From DASVBE01 sp963770375 (GTDB taxonomy: Bacteria > Actinomycetota > Actinomycetes > Streptosporangiales > Streptosporangiaceae): a stretch of 64,000 nt of DNA. The notes below the pieces were generated by a model. It worked only from the letters and a program-made list of their open reading frames with translations. It was not told where the DNA came from and did not search any database. A program made the position numbers and the translations under genes. The stretch covers positions 205,716 through 269,715 of the forward strand of contig CAVYPM010000010.1 of the NCBI GenBank assembly GCA_963770375.1. Reading direction: 5' to 3'. Shown here in pieces: positions 51,151 through 59,094 of this stretch (position 1 is its first letter; every line of letters begins with the position of its first letter).

Positions 51151-52077
51151 TCACGGCTGGAGGACGATCCTGCCGGGGACCCCGCCAGCGGCCTTCGTGC
51201 TGTACGCCGTGACCGCCTCGGCGAGCGGGTACACCGCGCCGACCTGCGGGCGCAGGTGCCCTTCGTCGATCAGGCGGGCCAGCTCGGCCAGCTGAGCGCG
51301 GCTGGATTCCTGGATGAAGACCAGCGTGCTGATGTCGTCCCGCTCAGCGGGCAGCGGCGCGTCGGCCTTGACCGTGACCAGCGTTCCCCCGGGCCGCAGC
51401 AGCGCGGCGGATCCGGCGAGCACCTCGCCGCCGATCGTGTCGAAGACCAGGTCGGCCTGGCCGGTCACGTCCTGCAGCGGGCCGGTTCCGGCGTCCAGCG
51501 CGATGTAGCGGTCCGCGCCCAGCTCGGTGGCCAGCGCCCGGGAGTGGCTGCGCCCGGTCCCGATCACCTCGGCGCCGGCCCAGCGGGCCAGCTGGACCGC
51601 CATCGACCCGACCGCGCCGCCCGCGCCGTGGATGACCACCGTCTGGCCCTTGGCCAGCTTCCCGTGGTCGAACAGGGCCTGCCACGCGGTCAGGCCGGCC
51701 CGCGGCACCGCCGCGGCGTGGACGTGGTCGACGGTCCGCGGCTTCGGGGCCACGTTGCGGGCCTCGACGGCGACGTACTCGGCGGCCGCCCCGTCACGGA
51801 GCTGGTCGGTCAGCCCGTACACCTCGTCGCCGACGGCGATCCCGGCCGTGCCGAACCCCAGCGCGGCGACGGTCCCCGACACCTCGTGGCCGGGGATGAC
51901 CGAGGCCCGCCGGTGGCCGGCCCGGCACGTCCAGATGGGCCAGTCCAGCTCGTTGTGCGTGATGCCGCACGCCGCGACCTTCACCAGCACCTCGCAGAAC
52001 ATCGGCTTGGGCTCGGGCGCTTCCTCGAAGACGAGCCCGCTGATGCCGGTCCGCTCGTGCGTGCGGATGGCTTTCAT
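51151..52077 (-). CDS. Zinc-type/quinone oxidoreductase-like alcohol dehydrogenase (MDR)
   Basis: A 308-residue medium-chain dehydrogenase/reductase. MKAIRTHERTGISGLVFEEAPEPKP starts the GroES-like domain. CGITHNELDWPIW and VIPGHEVSGTVAALG follow, then the Rossmann motif VVIHGAGGAVGSMAVQLAR. The short length and lack of structural zinc cysteines place it with the quinone oxidoreductase-like NADPH enzymes. It is divergent from the SigJ gene; an ECF-type promoter (CCTGACA-N16-CGTC on this strand) lies 40-66 bases upstream of its ATG, so it is probably in that sigma factor's regulon. Confidence 0.88.
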   Translation of the reverse strand: MKAIRTHERTGISGLVFEEAPEPKPMFCEVLVKVAACGITHNELDWPIWTCRAGHRRASVIPGHEVSGTVAALGFGTAGIAVGDEVYGLTDQLRDGAAAEYVAVEARNVAPKPRTVDHVHAAAVPRAGLTAWQALFDHGKLAKGQTVVIHGAGGAVGSMAVQLARWAGAEVIGTGRSHSRALATELGADRYIALDAGTGPLQDVTGQADLVFDTIGGEVLAGSAALLRPGGTLVTVKADAPLPAERDDISTLVFIQESSRAQLAELARLIDEGHLRPQVGAVYPLAEAVTAYSTKAAGGVPGRIVLQP

Positions 52078-52116
52078 CGTCAGTCCCCTTCCGGGCAGAT
52101 GCTCTTCCACTCCTCC

Positions 52117-52143
52117 GACGAGGAGGCCCGCCCGGATGTCAGG
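52117..52143 (-). promoter_or_regulatory. ECF-type promoter upstream of the alcohol dehydrogenase
   Basis: On the reverse strand, CCTGACA (complement of 52137-52143), 16 bases, then CGTC (complement of 52117-52120). This has the architecture reported for ECF41 sigma promoters (TGTCACA-N16-CGTC) and mirrors the forward promoter at 52155. The surrounding 11-bp segment CCTCCGACGAG/CTCGTCGGAGG occurs as an inverted pair at 52112 and 52176. Confidence 0.6.
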
Positions 52144-52154
52144 CGGCAATCCAG

Positions 52155-52181
52155 CCTCACAATGCGGCGCAGTATCTCGTC
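52155..52181 (+). promoter_or_regulatory. ECF-type promoter upstream of the SigJ-like gene
   Basis: CCTCACA (52155-52161), 16 bases, CGTC (52178-52181), 38 bases before the sigma factor ATG. It matches five of the seven positions of the recalled ECF41 -35 element plus an exact -10 CGTC with exact spacing. It is nearly identical to the opposing promoter, which points to autoregulation. Confidence 0.62.
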
Positions 52182-52219
52182 GGAGGGGTAAGGCAGCTAC
52201 GACGAGAGGGGGCCGCGCC

Positions 52220-53144
52220 ATGACCGCCCCACCGCCAGAACCGCGCCTGGCCGCGATCATCAGCGAGCGGCGTCAGCTGATCAACGTCGCGTACCGGCTG
52301 CTGGGCTCCCTGGCCGAGGCCGAGGACGCCGTCCAGGAAACCTACGCCCGCTGGTACGCCCTCACCCCGGCCCGGCGGGACGCCATCGACTCGCCCGGCG
52401 CCTGGCTGACCACGGTCACCAGCCGCATCTGCCTCGACCAGCTCGGCTCGGCCCGGGCCCGCCGCGAGCGCTACGTCGGCCCGTGGATCCCCGAGCCGCT
52501 GCCCGAGCCCGCCGAATGGCTCAGCGGCAGCGCCGGCGGCACCGGCCGACCCGGCCGACCGCGTCACGCTCGACGAGTCGGTCTCGATGGCGTTCCTGGT
52601 CGTGCTCGAATCGATGACCCCCGCCGAGCGGGTCGCGTTCATCCTGCACGACGTGTTCGGCTACCCCTTCGCGGAGATCGCGGGCATCGTCGGCCGGACC
52701 CCGGCCGCCTGCCGCCAGCTGGCCTCCTCCGGCCGCCGCCGCAGCCGCGCCGCCCACCGCCCGGCGGCCCCCACCGCCCGCCAGTCCGCCCTCGTCCGCG
52801 ACTTCGGGAAAGCCTGGCAGGCCAGCGACATCGCCGCGCTCGTCGCCCTGCTCGACCCGGACGCCGTCATCACCTCAGACGGCGGCGGCCAGGCCACCGC
52901 CGCCCGGCATCCGGTCGAGGGCGCCGGGCTGGTCAGCCGCTTCCTGGCCGGCATCGCTGCCCGCGCACCGGACCTGACCGTCGCCGAGCGCACGGTCAAC
53001 GGCCAGCCCGGCCTGATCGCCCAGCGCGGCGGCACCACGGTCACCGTCCTCGCCTTCGGCATCGAAGGCGACCGCATCACGCGCATCTGGGCGATCAGGA
53101 ACCCGGACAAGCTCCGCGCCTGGTCCCCCGGGCGGACCTCATAG
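52220..53144 (+). pseudogene. sigJ: ECF41/SigJ-type RNA polymerase sigma factor, one-base frameshift
   Basis: Region 2 has ISERRQLINVAYRLLGSLAEAEDAVQETYARWYAL and region 4 has MTPAERVAFILHDVFGYPFAEIAGIVGRTPAACRQLASSGRRR. A C-terminal SnoaL-like domain follows (ARQSALVRDFGKAWQASDIAALVALLDPDAVITSDGGG), which in ECF41 factors modulates activity. One extra base near 52545 shifts between EWLSGSAGGT and ADRVTLDESVSMAF. Repaired length is about 307 residues. ECF41 genes are typically beside an oxidoreductase or epimerase target, matching the divergent alcohol dehydrogenase here. Confidence 0.85.
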
Positions 53145-53212
53145 CCGAGATCCTCCGGGAACAGCGAGCGGCGGCCGCACGGGAAAGGCTTCCCGGCGGC
53201 CGCCGGCCGTGG

Positions 53213-53259
53213 TCAGGCGGCACTGTCAGGCGGCCACTATCAGGCGGCCCAGGTCAGGG
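53213..53259. repeat. Short tandem repeat (TCAGGCGGC units)
   Basis: TCAGGCGGC occurs at 53213, 53226 and 53240, with a shortened TCAGGG at 53254, giving spacings of 13-14 bases. It lies between the sigma factor and the peptidase remnant and includes the remnant's stop codon. It looks like replication slippage. Confidence 0.5.
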
Positions 53260-53547
53260 CAGCGTGCCCACGTACTCGCACTGGATCACGGTGGGGGTGA
53301 TCAGGTTGCCGGCCGAGACCTCGTGGCCGGCGCTGTCGTTCATGTTGATGTTGTCGCCGGTGCCGCCGTTCACCGTGGTGCCCTGGAAAAGGCCGCCGCC
53401 GGGCACGCCCGCGAAGGCCTCGCAGACCGAGAAGAACACCTCGCCGTAGTCGGCCATCGCGCTCTGCTGGCCGCCGACGGTGGGCGCCTCGACAATCCAC
53501 TCGGCGCTGTTGCCCACCAGCGGTTTCAGGCCGTCATAAGCAGCGGC
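53254..53547 (-). pseudogene. G1 (eqolisin/peptidase A4-like) peptidase C-terminal remnant
   Basis: About 97 residues, beginning right after an in-frame TAG: AYDGLKPLVGNSAEWIVEAPTVGG, then MADYGEVFFSVCEAF and VIQCEYVGTLP. The segment SAEWIVE carries the catalytic glutamate of G1 glutamic peptidases. The N-terminal half, with signal peptide and catalytic glutamine, is missing, replaced by TrkA-type sequence. Not expected to be functional. Confidence 0.55.
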
Positions 53548-53677
53548 CTATTCCGGCGCCAGGCCCTTCGGACAGCCAGGACAGGCACAGGCTCAGCTCC
53601 TCGACGATCCGCAGGCCCACCCCGTGCAGCCCGCACACGATCACGTGCCCCCGCCAGCTGTTGTATGCCTCGGTCAT
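53534..53677 (-). pseudogene. TrkA-N/RCK-type NAD-binding N-terminal remnant
   Basis: A 47-residue frame from ATG 53677: NSWRGHVIVCGLHGVGLRIVEEL is the start of a TrkA-N Rossmann domain (GxGxxG), as in potassium channel regulators. After VEEL it turns into unrelated LSLCLSWLSEGPGAGIG and stops. It is fused to the G1 peptidase remnant behind it, suggesting a deletion joined two broken genes. Confidence 0.55.
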
Positions 53678-53782
53678 GGTCCGAGGCTGTCATGCGCAGG
53701 TGCCGGCCAGGTGACCTCCGGCTGACGTTTGCTGAGGTCAGCGTGCTCTTTTTGGAAGGATTACGGTGGCTGCGGCGCGGGC

Positions 53783-54403
53783 CTAGTCCCGCACGCGGAA
53801 GCCGTCGATGAGGCGGAGGATCACGTCTTTGGCGCGCTCGCGCTCGGCTTCCGGGTCCTCGGCGTCGGCGACGGCGAGCCCGGCCTCGCCCAGCGCGGCC
53901 AGGATCATCCGGGCCGGCAGGTCCCCCGGCGGCACCGCGTACCGGCCGGTGGCGGTCAGCAGGGCCAGCCCCTCCCGCAGCCCGGCGAGATAGAAGCTCT
54001 CCCCGATGGCCCGGTAACGGGCCTGGCCGAGGACCCCGGGGGCGTCCTGCAAGGCGATCCGGCGGTAGGCCGGCTCGGCGCACGCGGCCAGGAACATGTC
54101 CAGGCCGGTGGTGAGCAGGTCCAGCGGGTCGTGGCTGCCGCCGGGCTCGTCCCAGATCTTTTCGCCGGCCTTCTCGACCTTGCCGAGCAGGCTGGTCTCG
54201 ATGTCGATGAACACCGCCTCGAACAGCTCGGCCTTGCTGGCGAAGTGGTGGTACAGGCCGCCCTTGGCGATGTTGGCGTCCTCGGCGATGGCGTCCATCG
54301 TCGTGGCCGCGTAGCCGTCCGTGGCGAATCGTGCCGTGGCCGCCGCGACCACCGCCGCGCGGGTCTGCTCGGCGTACAGATCCCGCCGCGACTTGCCTGC
54401 CAT
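53783..54403 (-). CDS. TetR/AcrR family regulator
   Basis: A 206-residue TetR-type repressor with HTH residues 18-64 (AVVAAATARFATDGYAATTMDAIAEDANIAKGGLYHHFASKAELFEAVF). The C-terminal helical ligand domain ends in LIDGFRVRD. It is divergent from an alpha/beta hydrolase, with 26 bases between starts. The first of three copies of its likely operator half-site (TGACCGACT) overlaps its own start codon, implying tight autoregulation and control of the hydrolase. Confidence 0.88.
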   Translation of the reverse strand: MAGKSRRDLYAEQTRAAVVAAATARFATDGYAATTMDAIAEDANIAKGGLYHHFASKAELFEAVFIDIETSLLGKVEKAGEKIWDEPGGSHDPLDLLTTGLDMFLAACAEPAYRRIALQDAPGVLGQARYRAIGESFYLAGLREGLALLTATGRYAVPPGDLPARMILAALGEAGLAVADAEDPEAERERAKDVILRLIDGFRVRD

Positions 54404-54459
54404 GACCGACTAGTCTACGCTGACCGACTATGAGTCATTCACAGACTGACAGTCGGTCA
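54403..54459. promoter_or_regulatory. Repeated operator half-sites TGACCGACT between TetR gene and hydrolase
   Basis: TGACCGACT occurs at 54403-54411 and 54421-54429 (18-base period) and inverted as AGTCGGTCA at 54451-54459. GACTAGTC at 54408-54415 is a perfect palindrome. Both start codons are within or touching this array, so bound TetR would block transcription and initiation of both genes. Confidence 0.6.
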
Positions 54460-55313
54460 ATCTTCTCCTCGCCCGTCCGGACGGTGACCACGGCGTCCGG
54501 AACCATCACCTACGCCGAGGCCGGGTCCGGGCCGGCCCCGGTGGCCGTGTTCGTGCACGGCGTGTTCCTGCACCACGGGCTGTGGGCGGCGCAGCTGGCC
54601 GCGCTTTCCGACGTGCGCCGGTGCCTGGCCCCCGACCTGCTGGCGCACGGCGGCAGCGCGCTGGCCCCGGCCGGCGGCGAGCCGCTGGACCTGCGCGCGC
54701 AGGCCCGGATGATCATCGATTTCCTCGATGCGCTCGGCGTCTACCAGGCCGACCTGGTCGGGAACGACACCGGCGGGGCCATCTGCCAGCTGGCCGCGGT
54801 CATGGCGCCGGACCGGTTCCGGTCGCTGACGCTGACGAACTGCGACGTGCACGACAACTGGCCGCCGCCGCCGTTCATGCCGATCGTCGACCTGGCCCGG
54901 CAGGGGGTCTGGCCACCGTGCTGCCCGCCTTGGCGGGCGACGTGGGCCAGATCCGGTCCGGCGTGGGGTCGAGCTTCGAGCACCCCGAGGCCGTGCCCGA
55001 CGACGTGCTGCTCAGCTTCTTCGCCCCGTTCGCTGATCCGGCCCGGGCCGCGGCTGTGCAGGCTTACGTGGCGGGCATGGACAACGCGGTGACCGTGGCC
55101 ATCCGCGACGACCTGGCCAAGCTGACCGTGCCGGCCCAGATGGTGTGGGGCACCGGGGACGAGTTCTTCGCCCTGTCCTGGGCCCAGTGGCTGGCCGACA
55201 CGATCCCCGGCGCGCAGCGGATCGTCGAGGTGGACGGCGCGAAGCTGTTCTTCCCGATGGAGCGCCCCGACGAGCTGAACCGCCCGCTCCGCGAACTGTG
55301 GACGGCCGCCTGA
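54430..55313 (+). pseudogene. Alpha/beta hydrolase (haloalkane dehalogenase-like), one-base frameshift
   Basis: From ATG 54430: VAVFVHGVFLHHGLWAAQL (oxyanion HGV), DLVGNDTGGAICQLAAVMAPDRF with Asp at the nucleophile elbow (GNDTGG), as in haloalkane dehalogenases and related hydrolases. One base is missing near 54905. The next frame gives LATVLPALAGDVGQIRSGVGSSF, the acid/base region VPAQMVWGTGDEFFALSWAQWLAD, and GAKLFFPMERPDELN. Where a catalytic His normally sits there is Phe-Phe-Pro, which is odd. Repaired length is about 294 residues. Controlled by the divergent TetR gene. A long hairpin follows the stop. Confidence 0.75.
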
Positions 55314-55343
55314 CCGGCGTGCGCCTGCAGGCCGGTCAGCTCT

Positions 55344-55390
55344 GCGCCCGGTCACGGGCCCGGGACAGCCCCGGGCCCGTGGCCGGGCGC
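55344..55390 (+). terminator. Long stem-loop terminator
   Basis: GCGCCCGGtCACGGGCCCGGG (55344-55364) pairs with 55370-55390 through 21 positions with one wobble (T:G), around a 5-base loop ACAGC. It begins 31 bases after the hydrolase stop. Confidence 0.75.
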
Positions 55391-55557
55391 CGCTTTGCCG
55401 CGCCGGTGAACCAGCCGGTCCGCGCGTTCTGGGAAACCGGCTGACCGCAGCCATCGCCCCGCCCGGCCTGCCCGTCCTATGCTGATGATCTTGGGCAGGC
55501 CGGGCGGGCTCCGGCCTGCACGACAGCAGGCCGGCGGCCTGCGGGAAGGGAGCCGCG

Positions 55558-56520
55558 GTGCCAGCGAGCAGCTACCTGGACTACTCGGGCCGGGACGACG
55601 TGCTGGGCGGCGGCGCCCGGAAGATCCCGGTGACCACCCCCAAGGGCACGTTCAGTGTCTGGACCAAGCGGACCGGCAACGACCCCGGCCTGAAGGTGCT
55701 CCTGCTGCACGGCGGCCCGGGCGCCACGCACGAGTACCTGGAGGCGTGCGACAGCTTCCTGCCGAACGCGGGCATCGAGTACTACTACTACGACCAGCTC
55801 GGGTCCGGGTTCAGCGACCAGCCCGAGGAGCCGTCGCTGTGGGACCTGGACCGGTTCGTCAGCGAGGTCGAGCAGGTCCGCCAGGCCCTCGGGATGGACG
55901 CCAGCAACTTCGTCCTCTACGGCCAGTCCTGGGGCGGCATCCTGGCCATGGAGTACGCCCTGGCCCACCAGCAGAACCTGCGCGGCCTGATCATCTCGAA
56001 CATGATGGCCAGCGTCCCGGCGTACAACGCATACGCCGAGCAGGTCCTGATGCCGCCCATGGACCAGGCCAAGCTGGCCGAGATCAAGGCCTTCGAGGCG
56101 GCCGGCGACACCGAGAACCCGCGCTACATGGAGCTGCTCCTCGAGCAGCACTACGTCAAGCACGTGCTGCGGATGCCGCCGGACGAGTGGCCGGACGGGG
56201 TGCAGCGCGGCTTCGCGCACATCAACCCGGCCATCTACGTGTCCATGCAGGGCCCGTCCGAGCTGGGCATCAGCGCGGACGCGAAGCTGGCGCACTGGGA
56301 CCGGTTCGAGGACCTGGCCACGATCGACGTGCCCGCGCTGGTCATCGGCGCCGAGTACGACACGATGGACCCGCGGCACATGGAGGCCATGGCGGCCAAG
56401 CTGCCCCGCGGCGAGTACCTGTACTGCCCGCAGGGCAGCCACCTGGCCATGTACGACGACCAGCAGGTCTACTTCGACGGCATGATCGCGTTCATCAACA
56501 AGCTGCGCAGCGGCGGCTGA
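55558..56520 (+). CDS. Proline iminopeptidase-like alpha/beta hydrolase (S33)
   Basis: A 320-residue enzyme: LLLHGGPGATHEYLE (oxyanion HGGPG, about 50), YYYYDQLGSGFSDQP, nucleophile Ser in FVLYGQSWGGILAMEYAL (about 124), acid in VIGAEYDTMDP, and base His in CPQGSHLAMYDD near 300. This is the prolyl aminopeptidase/tricorn factor layout, removing N-terminal residues from short peptides. GTG 55558 follows GGGAAGGGAG. Monocistronic, with a bidirectional hairpin just after the stop, shared with the convergent hydrolase. Confidence 0.9.
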   Translation: MPASSYLDYSGRDDVLGGGARKIPVTTPKGTFSVWTKRTGNDPGLKVLLLHGGPGATHEYLEACDSFLPNAGIEYYYYDQLGSGFSDQPEEPSLWDLDRFVSEVEQVRQALGMDASNFVLYGQSWGGILAMEYALAHQQNLRGLIISNMMASVPAYNAYAEQVLMPPMDQAKLAEIKAFEAAGDTENPRYMELLLEQHYVKHVLRMPPDEWPDGVQRGFAHINPAIYVSMQGPSELGISADAKLAHWDRFEDLATIDVPALVIGAEYDTMDPRHMEAMAAKLPRGEYLYCPQGSHLAMYDDQQVYFDGMIAFINKLRSGG

Positions 56521-56530
56521 GCCCGGCCGC

Positions 56531-56563
56531 CGGGCCGGCCTCGCGCCAGGCCCGGCCGGCCCG
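56531..56563. terminator. Bidirectional stem-loop between convergent genes
   Basis: CGGGCCGGCC (56531-56540) pairs perfectly with GGCCGGCCCG (56554-56563) around a 13-base loop. It occupies the 45-base gap between two converging hydrolase genes. Confidence 0.6.
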
Positions 56564-56565
56564 CG

Positions 56566-57297
56566 CTACGCCGGCCCGGCCCGCAGGAAGTCCAGCACGG
56601 CCGCGGTGAACTCGGCCGGGCGGCTGGTGTGCACCCGGTGCCCGGCCGGGATCGTGATCAGCGTGGCGTCCGGGATCAGCTGGGCCGCCTCGGCCAGCTG
56701 GACCTGCGGCACGTGGCTGTCCTCGCCGCCGGCGATGATCAGCGTCCGCGCGGTGATCGAGGGCAGCCCGGCCCACCAGGCCGGGTCGGGGTCCTTCAGC
56801 TGCCCGGCGATGGCCACCACCAGCGGCCAGTCCACCGGCAGCTTCTCTGGCGGCGCCGGGGGCATGGTCCGCGGCAGGCCCGCCTGCTCCGCCGCGCCGG
56901 CCGGTCTGGGCGCGGGCGGCTTGGGCGGGCAGGTGTCCTCCAGGACGAGCTGGCGGACCAGGCCCGGGCGGGCTTCGGCGACCAGGCTGGCCACCGTGCC
57001 GCCGAGCGAGTGGCCGATGATGCTGACCTGCTCCAGGCCGAGCCGGTCCAGCGCGTCAAGCACGTCGTCGCGCATGAGCTCGAACGAGTACTCCCCCGGC
57101 CATTCGCTGTCGCCGTGCCCGCGCAGGTCGAAGGCGATCAGCCGGTACTCGCGGCCGAGCCCGGGCGCGATCTCGTCCCAGGTGGCCGACGGCTCGCCGA
57201 GGGAGTGCAGCAGGACCAGCGGCGGCCCGTCCGCGCGCCCGCTGGTGAAGTAAGCCAGCCTTATCCCGTTTGCGGGGATATCTCCGCGTTCGCTCAT
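56566..57297 (-). CDS. Alpha/beta fold hydrolase
   Basis: A 243-residue hydrolase: PLVLLHSLGEPSATWDE (oxyanion), FDLRGHGDSEWPG, nucleophile in VSIIGHSLGGTVASLVAEA (about 94), acid in TLIIAGGEDSHVP and base in TIPAGHRVHTSRP. This is the general carboxylesterase/3-oxoadipate enol-lactonase-like pattern; substrate unknown. ATG at 57297 begins SERGDIPANGIRLAYFTSG. It is followed downstream by the shared hairpin. Upstream on the same strand is PhzF, 45 bases away, so the two may be cotranscribed. Confidence 0.88.
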   Translation of the reverse strand: MSERGDIPANGIRLAYFTSGRADGPPLVLLHSLGEPSATWDEIAPGLGREYRLIAFDLRGHGDSEWPGEYSFELMRDDVLDALDRLGLEQVSIIGHSLGGTVASLVAEARPGLVRQLVLEDTCPPKPPAPRPAGAAEQAGLPRTMPPAPPEKLPVDWPLVVAIAGQLKDPDPAWWAGLPSITARTLIIAGGEDSHVPQVQLAEAAQLIPDATLITIPAGHRVHTSRPAEFTAAVLDFLRAGPA

Positions 57298-57342
57298 GCC
57301 GGGAAGGTTAGCCCGCGCCGCCGGCCGCTCCGTCCGCGTCCG

Positions 57343-58182
57343 TCACAGATCGGCTTCCCCGGTGATCAGCGTGGCCGTCCGGCCGCCGACCCAGATCGCC
57401 CCGGCCGCGTCGGCCGAGACACGCACCCGGCCGCGGCGGCCGATCACCGTGCCCTGGCTGGCCACGTACGGCGCGGTCAGCCGGCCCGTGCGCAGCAGCC
57501 AGGCGGCCAGCGACGCGTTCAGGCTGCCGGTCACCGGGTCCTCCACCCCGGTCCCGTTGACCGGGAAGAACGCGCGGACCTCCACGGCCGCCTCGGAGCC
57601 CGGCGGGTACAGCCCGGCCAGGCCCAGGTCGATGTCCACCCCGGTGGGCCGCGCGGCCAGCACCGCGTCCGCGTCCTTGAGCAGGACAGCGACCCAGCCG
57701 GGCCCGTTGTCGGCCCACTCGGCGTCCACGATGTCGGCCCGGCTGACCGCCAGCATGCCCGCGATCCGGTCCAGCAGCCCGTCCTCGACCGGCCCGTCCC
57801 GCAGCACCGGCGGCGCGGCGAACGCCAGCGACCCGTCCGCCCTCTCGGTCTGGCGGACCGGCACCAGCCCGGCGCCGCATTCCTGGATCGCCACCCCGGG
57901 CTCGCGGGTGGCCCCGCCCGCGGTCAGCCACGCGTGGCAGGTGCCCAGTGTGGGGTGCCCGGCGAAGGGCAGCTCGGCCGCAGGGGTGAAGATCCGGACC
58001 CGGTAGTCCGCGCCGGGGCCGGACGGCGGCAGCACGAACGTGGTCTCGGACAGGTTCATCCACCGGGCGAACTGCTGCATCTGCGCGGTGTCCAGTCCCT
58101 CGCCGTCGAGCACCACGGCGACCGGGTTGCCGCTGCCGGCCTCGGCCCCGAACACGTCAACTACCGCCAGGGAGCGTTTCAT
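57343..58182 (-). CDS. PhzF family isomerase
   Basis: A 279-residue protein of two similar halves: VVDVFGAEAGSGNPVAVVLDG, MNLSETTFVLPP (with the catalytic-type Glu), RIFTPAAELPFAGHPTLGTCHAWL and, in the second half, FFPVNGTGVEDPVTGSLNASLAAWL. PhzF of phenazine synthesis isomerises trans-2,3-dihydro-3-hydroxyanthranilate. Most genomic relatives, like this one outside any phenazine cluster, have unknown substrates. ATG 58182; divergent from the PhyH gene. Confidence 0.9.
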   Translation of the reverse strand: MKRSLAVVDVFGAEAGSGNPVAVVLDGEGLDTAQMQQFARWMNLSETTFVLPPSGPGADYRVRIFTPAAELPFAGHPTLGTCHAWLTAGGATREPGVAIQECGAGLVPVRQTERADGSLAFAAPPVLRDGPVEDGLLDRIAGMLAVSRADIVDAEWADNGPGWVAVLLKDADAVLAARPTGVDIDLGLAGLYPPGSEAAVEVRAFFPVNGTGVEDPVTGSLNASLAAWLLRTGRLTAPYVASQGTVIGRRGRVRVSADAAGAIWVGGRTATLITGEADL

Positions 58183-58259
58183 AAGGCAACCATGCCAGCC
58201 GCGGCCGCCCGCCAGGAAACTGGGTTGCGGGCCACGACGCGGCCAGGTGAGCTAGCCCG

Positions 58260-59015
58260 GTGACCAGGATCACCGGCTCGGCCATCGCGACCTTCAGGAG
58301 TAAGGGATACGGAATTATCCCGGCGGTTCTTGACACCAGGCAGCTCGGCGCGGCGCGGGCCATGGTGGCGTCGCTGCTGGCGGCCGAGCCGCCGGAGCCC
58401 GGTCACGCCGGGCCGTACTTCCTGTGGCCACGGTTCGGCGCCGGCGGCCATCCGCTACTGGACCTGTACCGGTCGGCCGGGATTGGGGCGCTGGCCGCGG
58501 AGCTGCTGCGGGGCGGCCTGGCCCCGGACAAGCCGGACTTTGCCCAGCTGGCCGTCACCTACCCGCCGTACCCGCACCGGCCGGGCGGCCCGCACGTGGA
58601 CGGCATCACGCCGGGCGAGCCGGACGGGCGGCCGGGCACGTTCTCGCTGCTGGCCGGGATCTGGCTGACCGGCCAGGACGAGCCGGGCCAGGGCAACCTG
58701 TGGGTGTGGCCCGGCAGTCACCTGCGCTTCGGCGCCTGGCTGGCGGAGCAGGGCGCGGACGCCCTGCCCGGGGTGGCCGAGCGGTACCCGGGGCCGTACC
58801 CGCCGGTCGAGATCGGCGACCCGGTCCAGGTCACCGGCCCGGCGGGCAGCGTGCTGTTCGCGCACTACCTCCTGGCCCACAACATCGGCAACCACGACGG
58901 CCCGGCCGGCGGCGAACCGCGGCAGACGGTCTACTACCGGCTGCACGCACCGGGCCACCGGGACCGCTGGCGCCACGCGGTCACCGACCCCCTGCTGGAG
59001 TTCAGAACCGGGTAA
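58260..59015 (+). CDS. Phytanoyl-CoA dioxygenase (PhyH) family protein
   Basis: A 251-residue non-haem Fe(II)/2-oxoglutarate-dependent oxygenase. The iron ligands are His and Asp in GGPHVDGITPG (about 108-110) and the distal His in LFAHYLLAHNIGNH (about 210). LLAGIWLTGQDEPGQGNLWVWPGSHL is the typical core. The Arg binding 2-oxoglutarate is probably in EPRQTVYYRLHAP. GTG start at 58260. Such enzymes hydroxylate fatty acyl-CoA or secondary metabolites; substrate unknown. A 16-bp hairpin follows the stop. Confidence 0.87.
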   Translation: MTRITGSAIATFRSKGYGIIPAVLDTRQLGAARAMVASLLAAEPPEPGHAGPYFLWPRFGAGGHPLLDLYRSAGIGALAAELLRGGLAPDKPDFAQLAVTYPPYPHRPGGPHVDGITPGEPDGRPGTFSLLAGIWLTGQDEPGQGNLWVWPGSHLRFGAWLAEQGADALPGVAERYPGPYPPVEIGDPVQVTGPAGSVLFAHYLLAHNIGNHDGPAGGEPRQTVYYRLHAPGHRDRWRHAVTDPLLEFRTG

Positions 59016-59034
59016 CCCGCCCGGCTCAGCGGAA

Positions 59035-59074
59035 CGCCGCGGGCCGCCGGCCTGGTGACCGGCGGCCCGCGGCG
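59035..59074. terminator. Perfect 16-bp stem-loop between convergent genes
   Basis: CGCCGCGGGCCGCCGG (59035-59050) pairs exactly with 59059-59074 around an 8-base loop. It separates the PhyH gene from the convergent MFS exporter and would serve both. Confidence 0.75.
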
Positions 59075-59094
59075 GGCCCTGCGAGGAGTAGCGG

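Noticed and set aside
53213..53259. TCAGGCGGC repeats considered as regulatory iterons
   Set aside because: Irregular 13-14 base spacing, no replication gene or helical phasing nearby; slippage is simpler.
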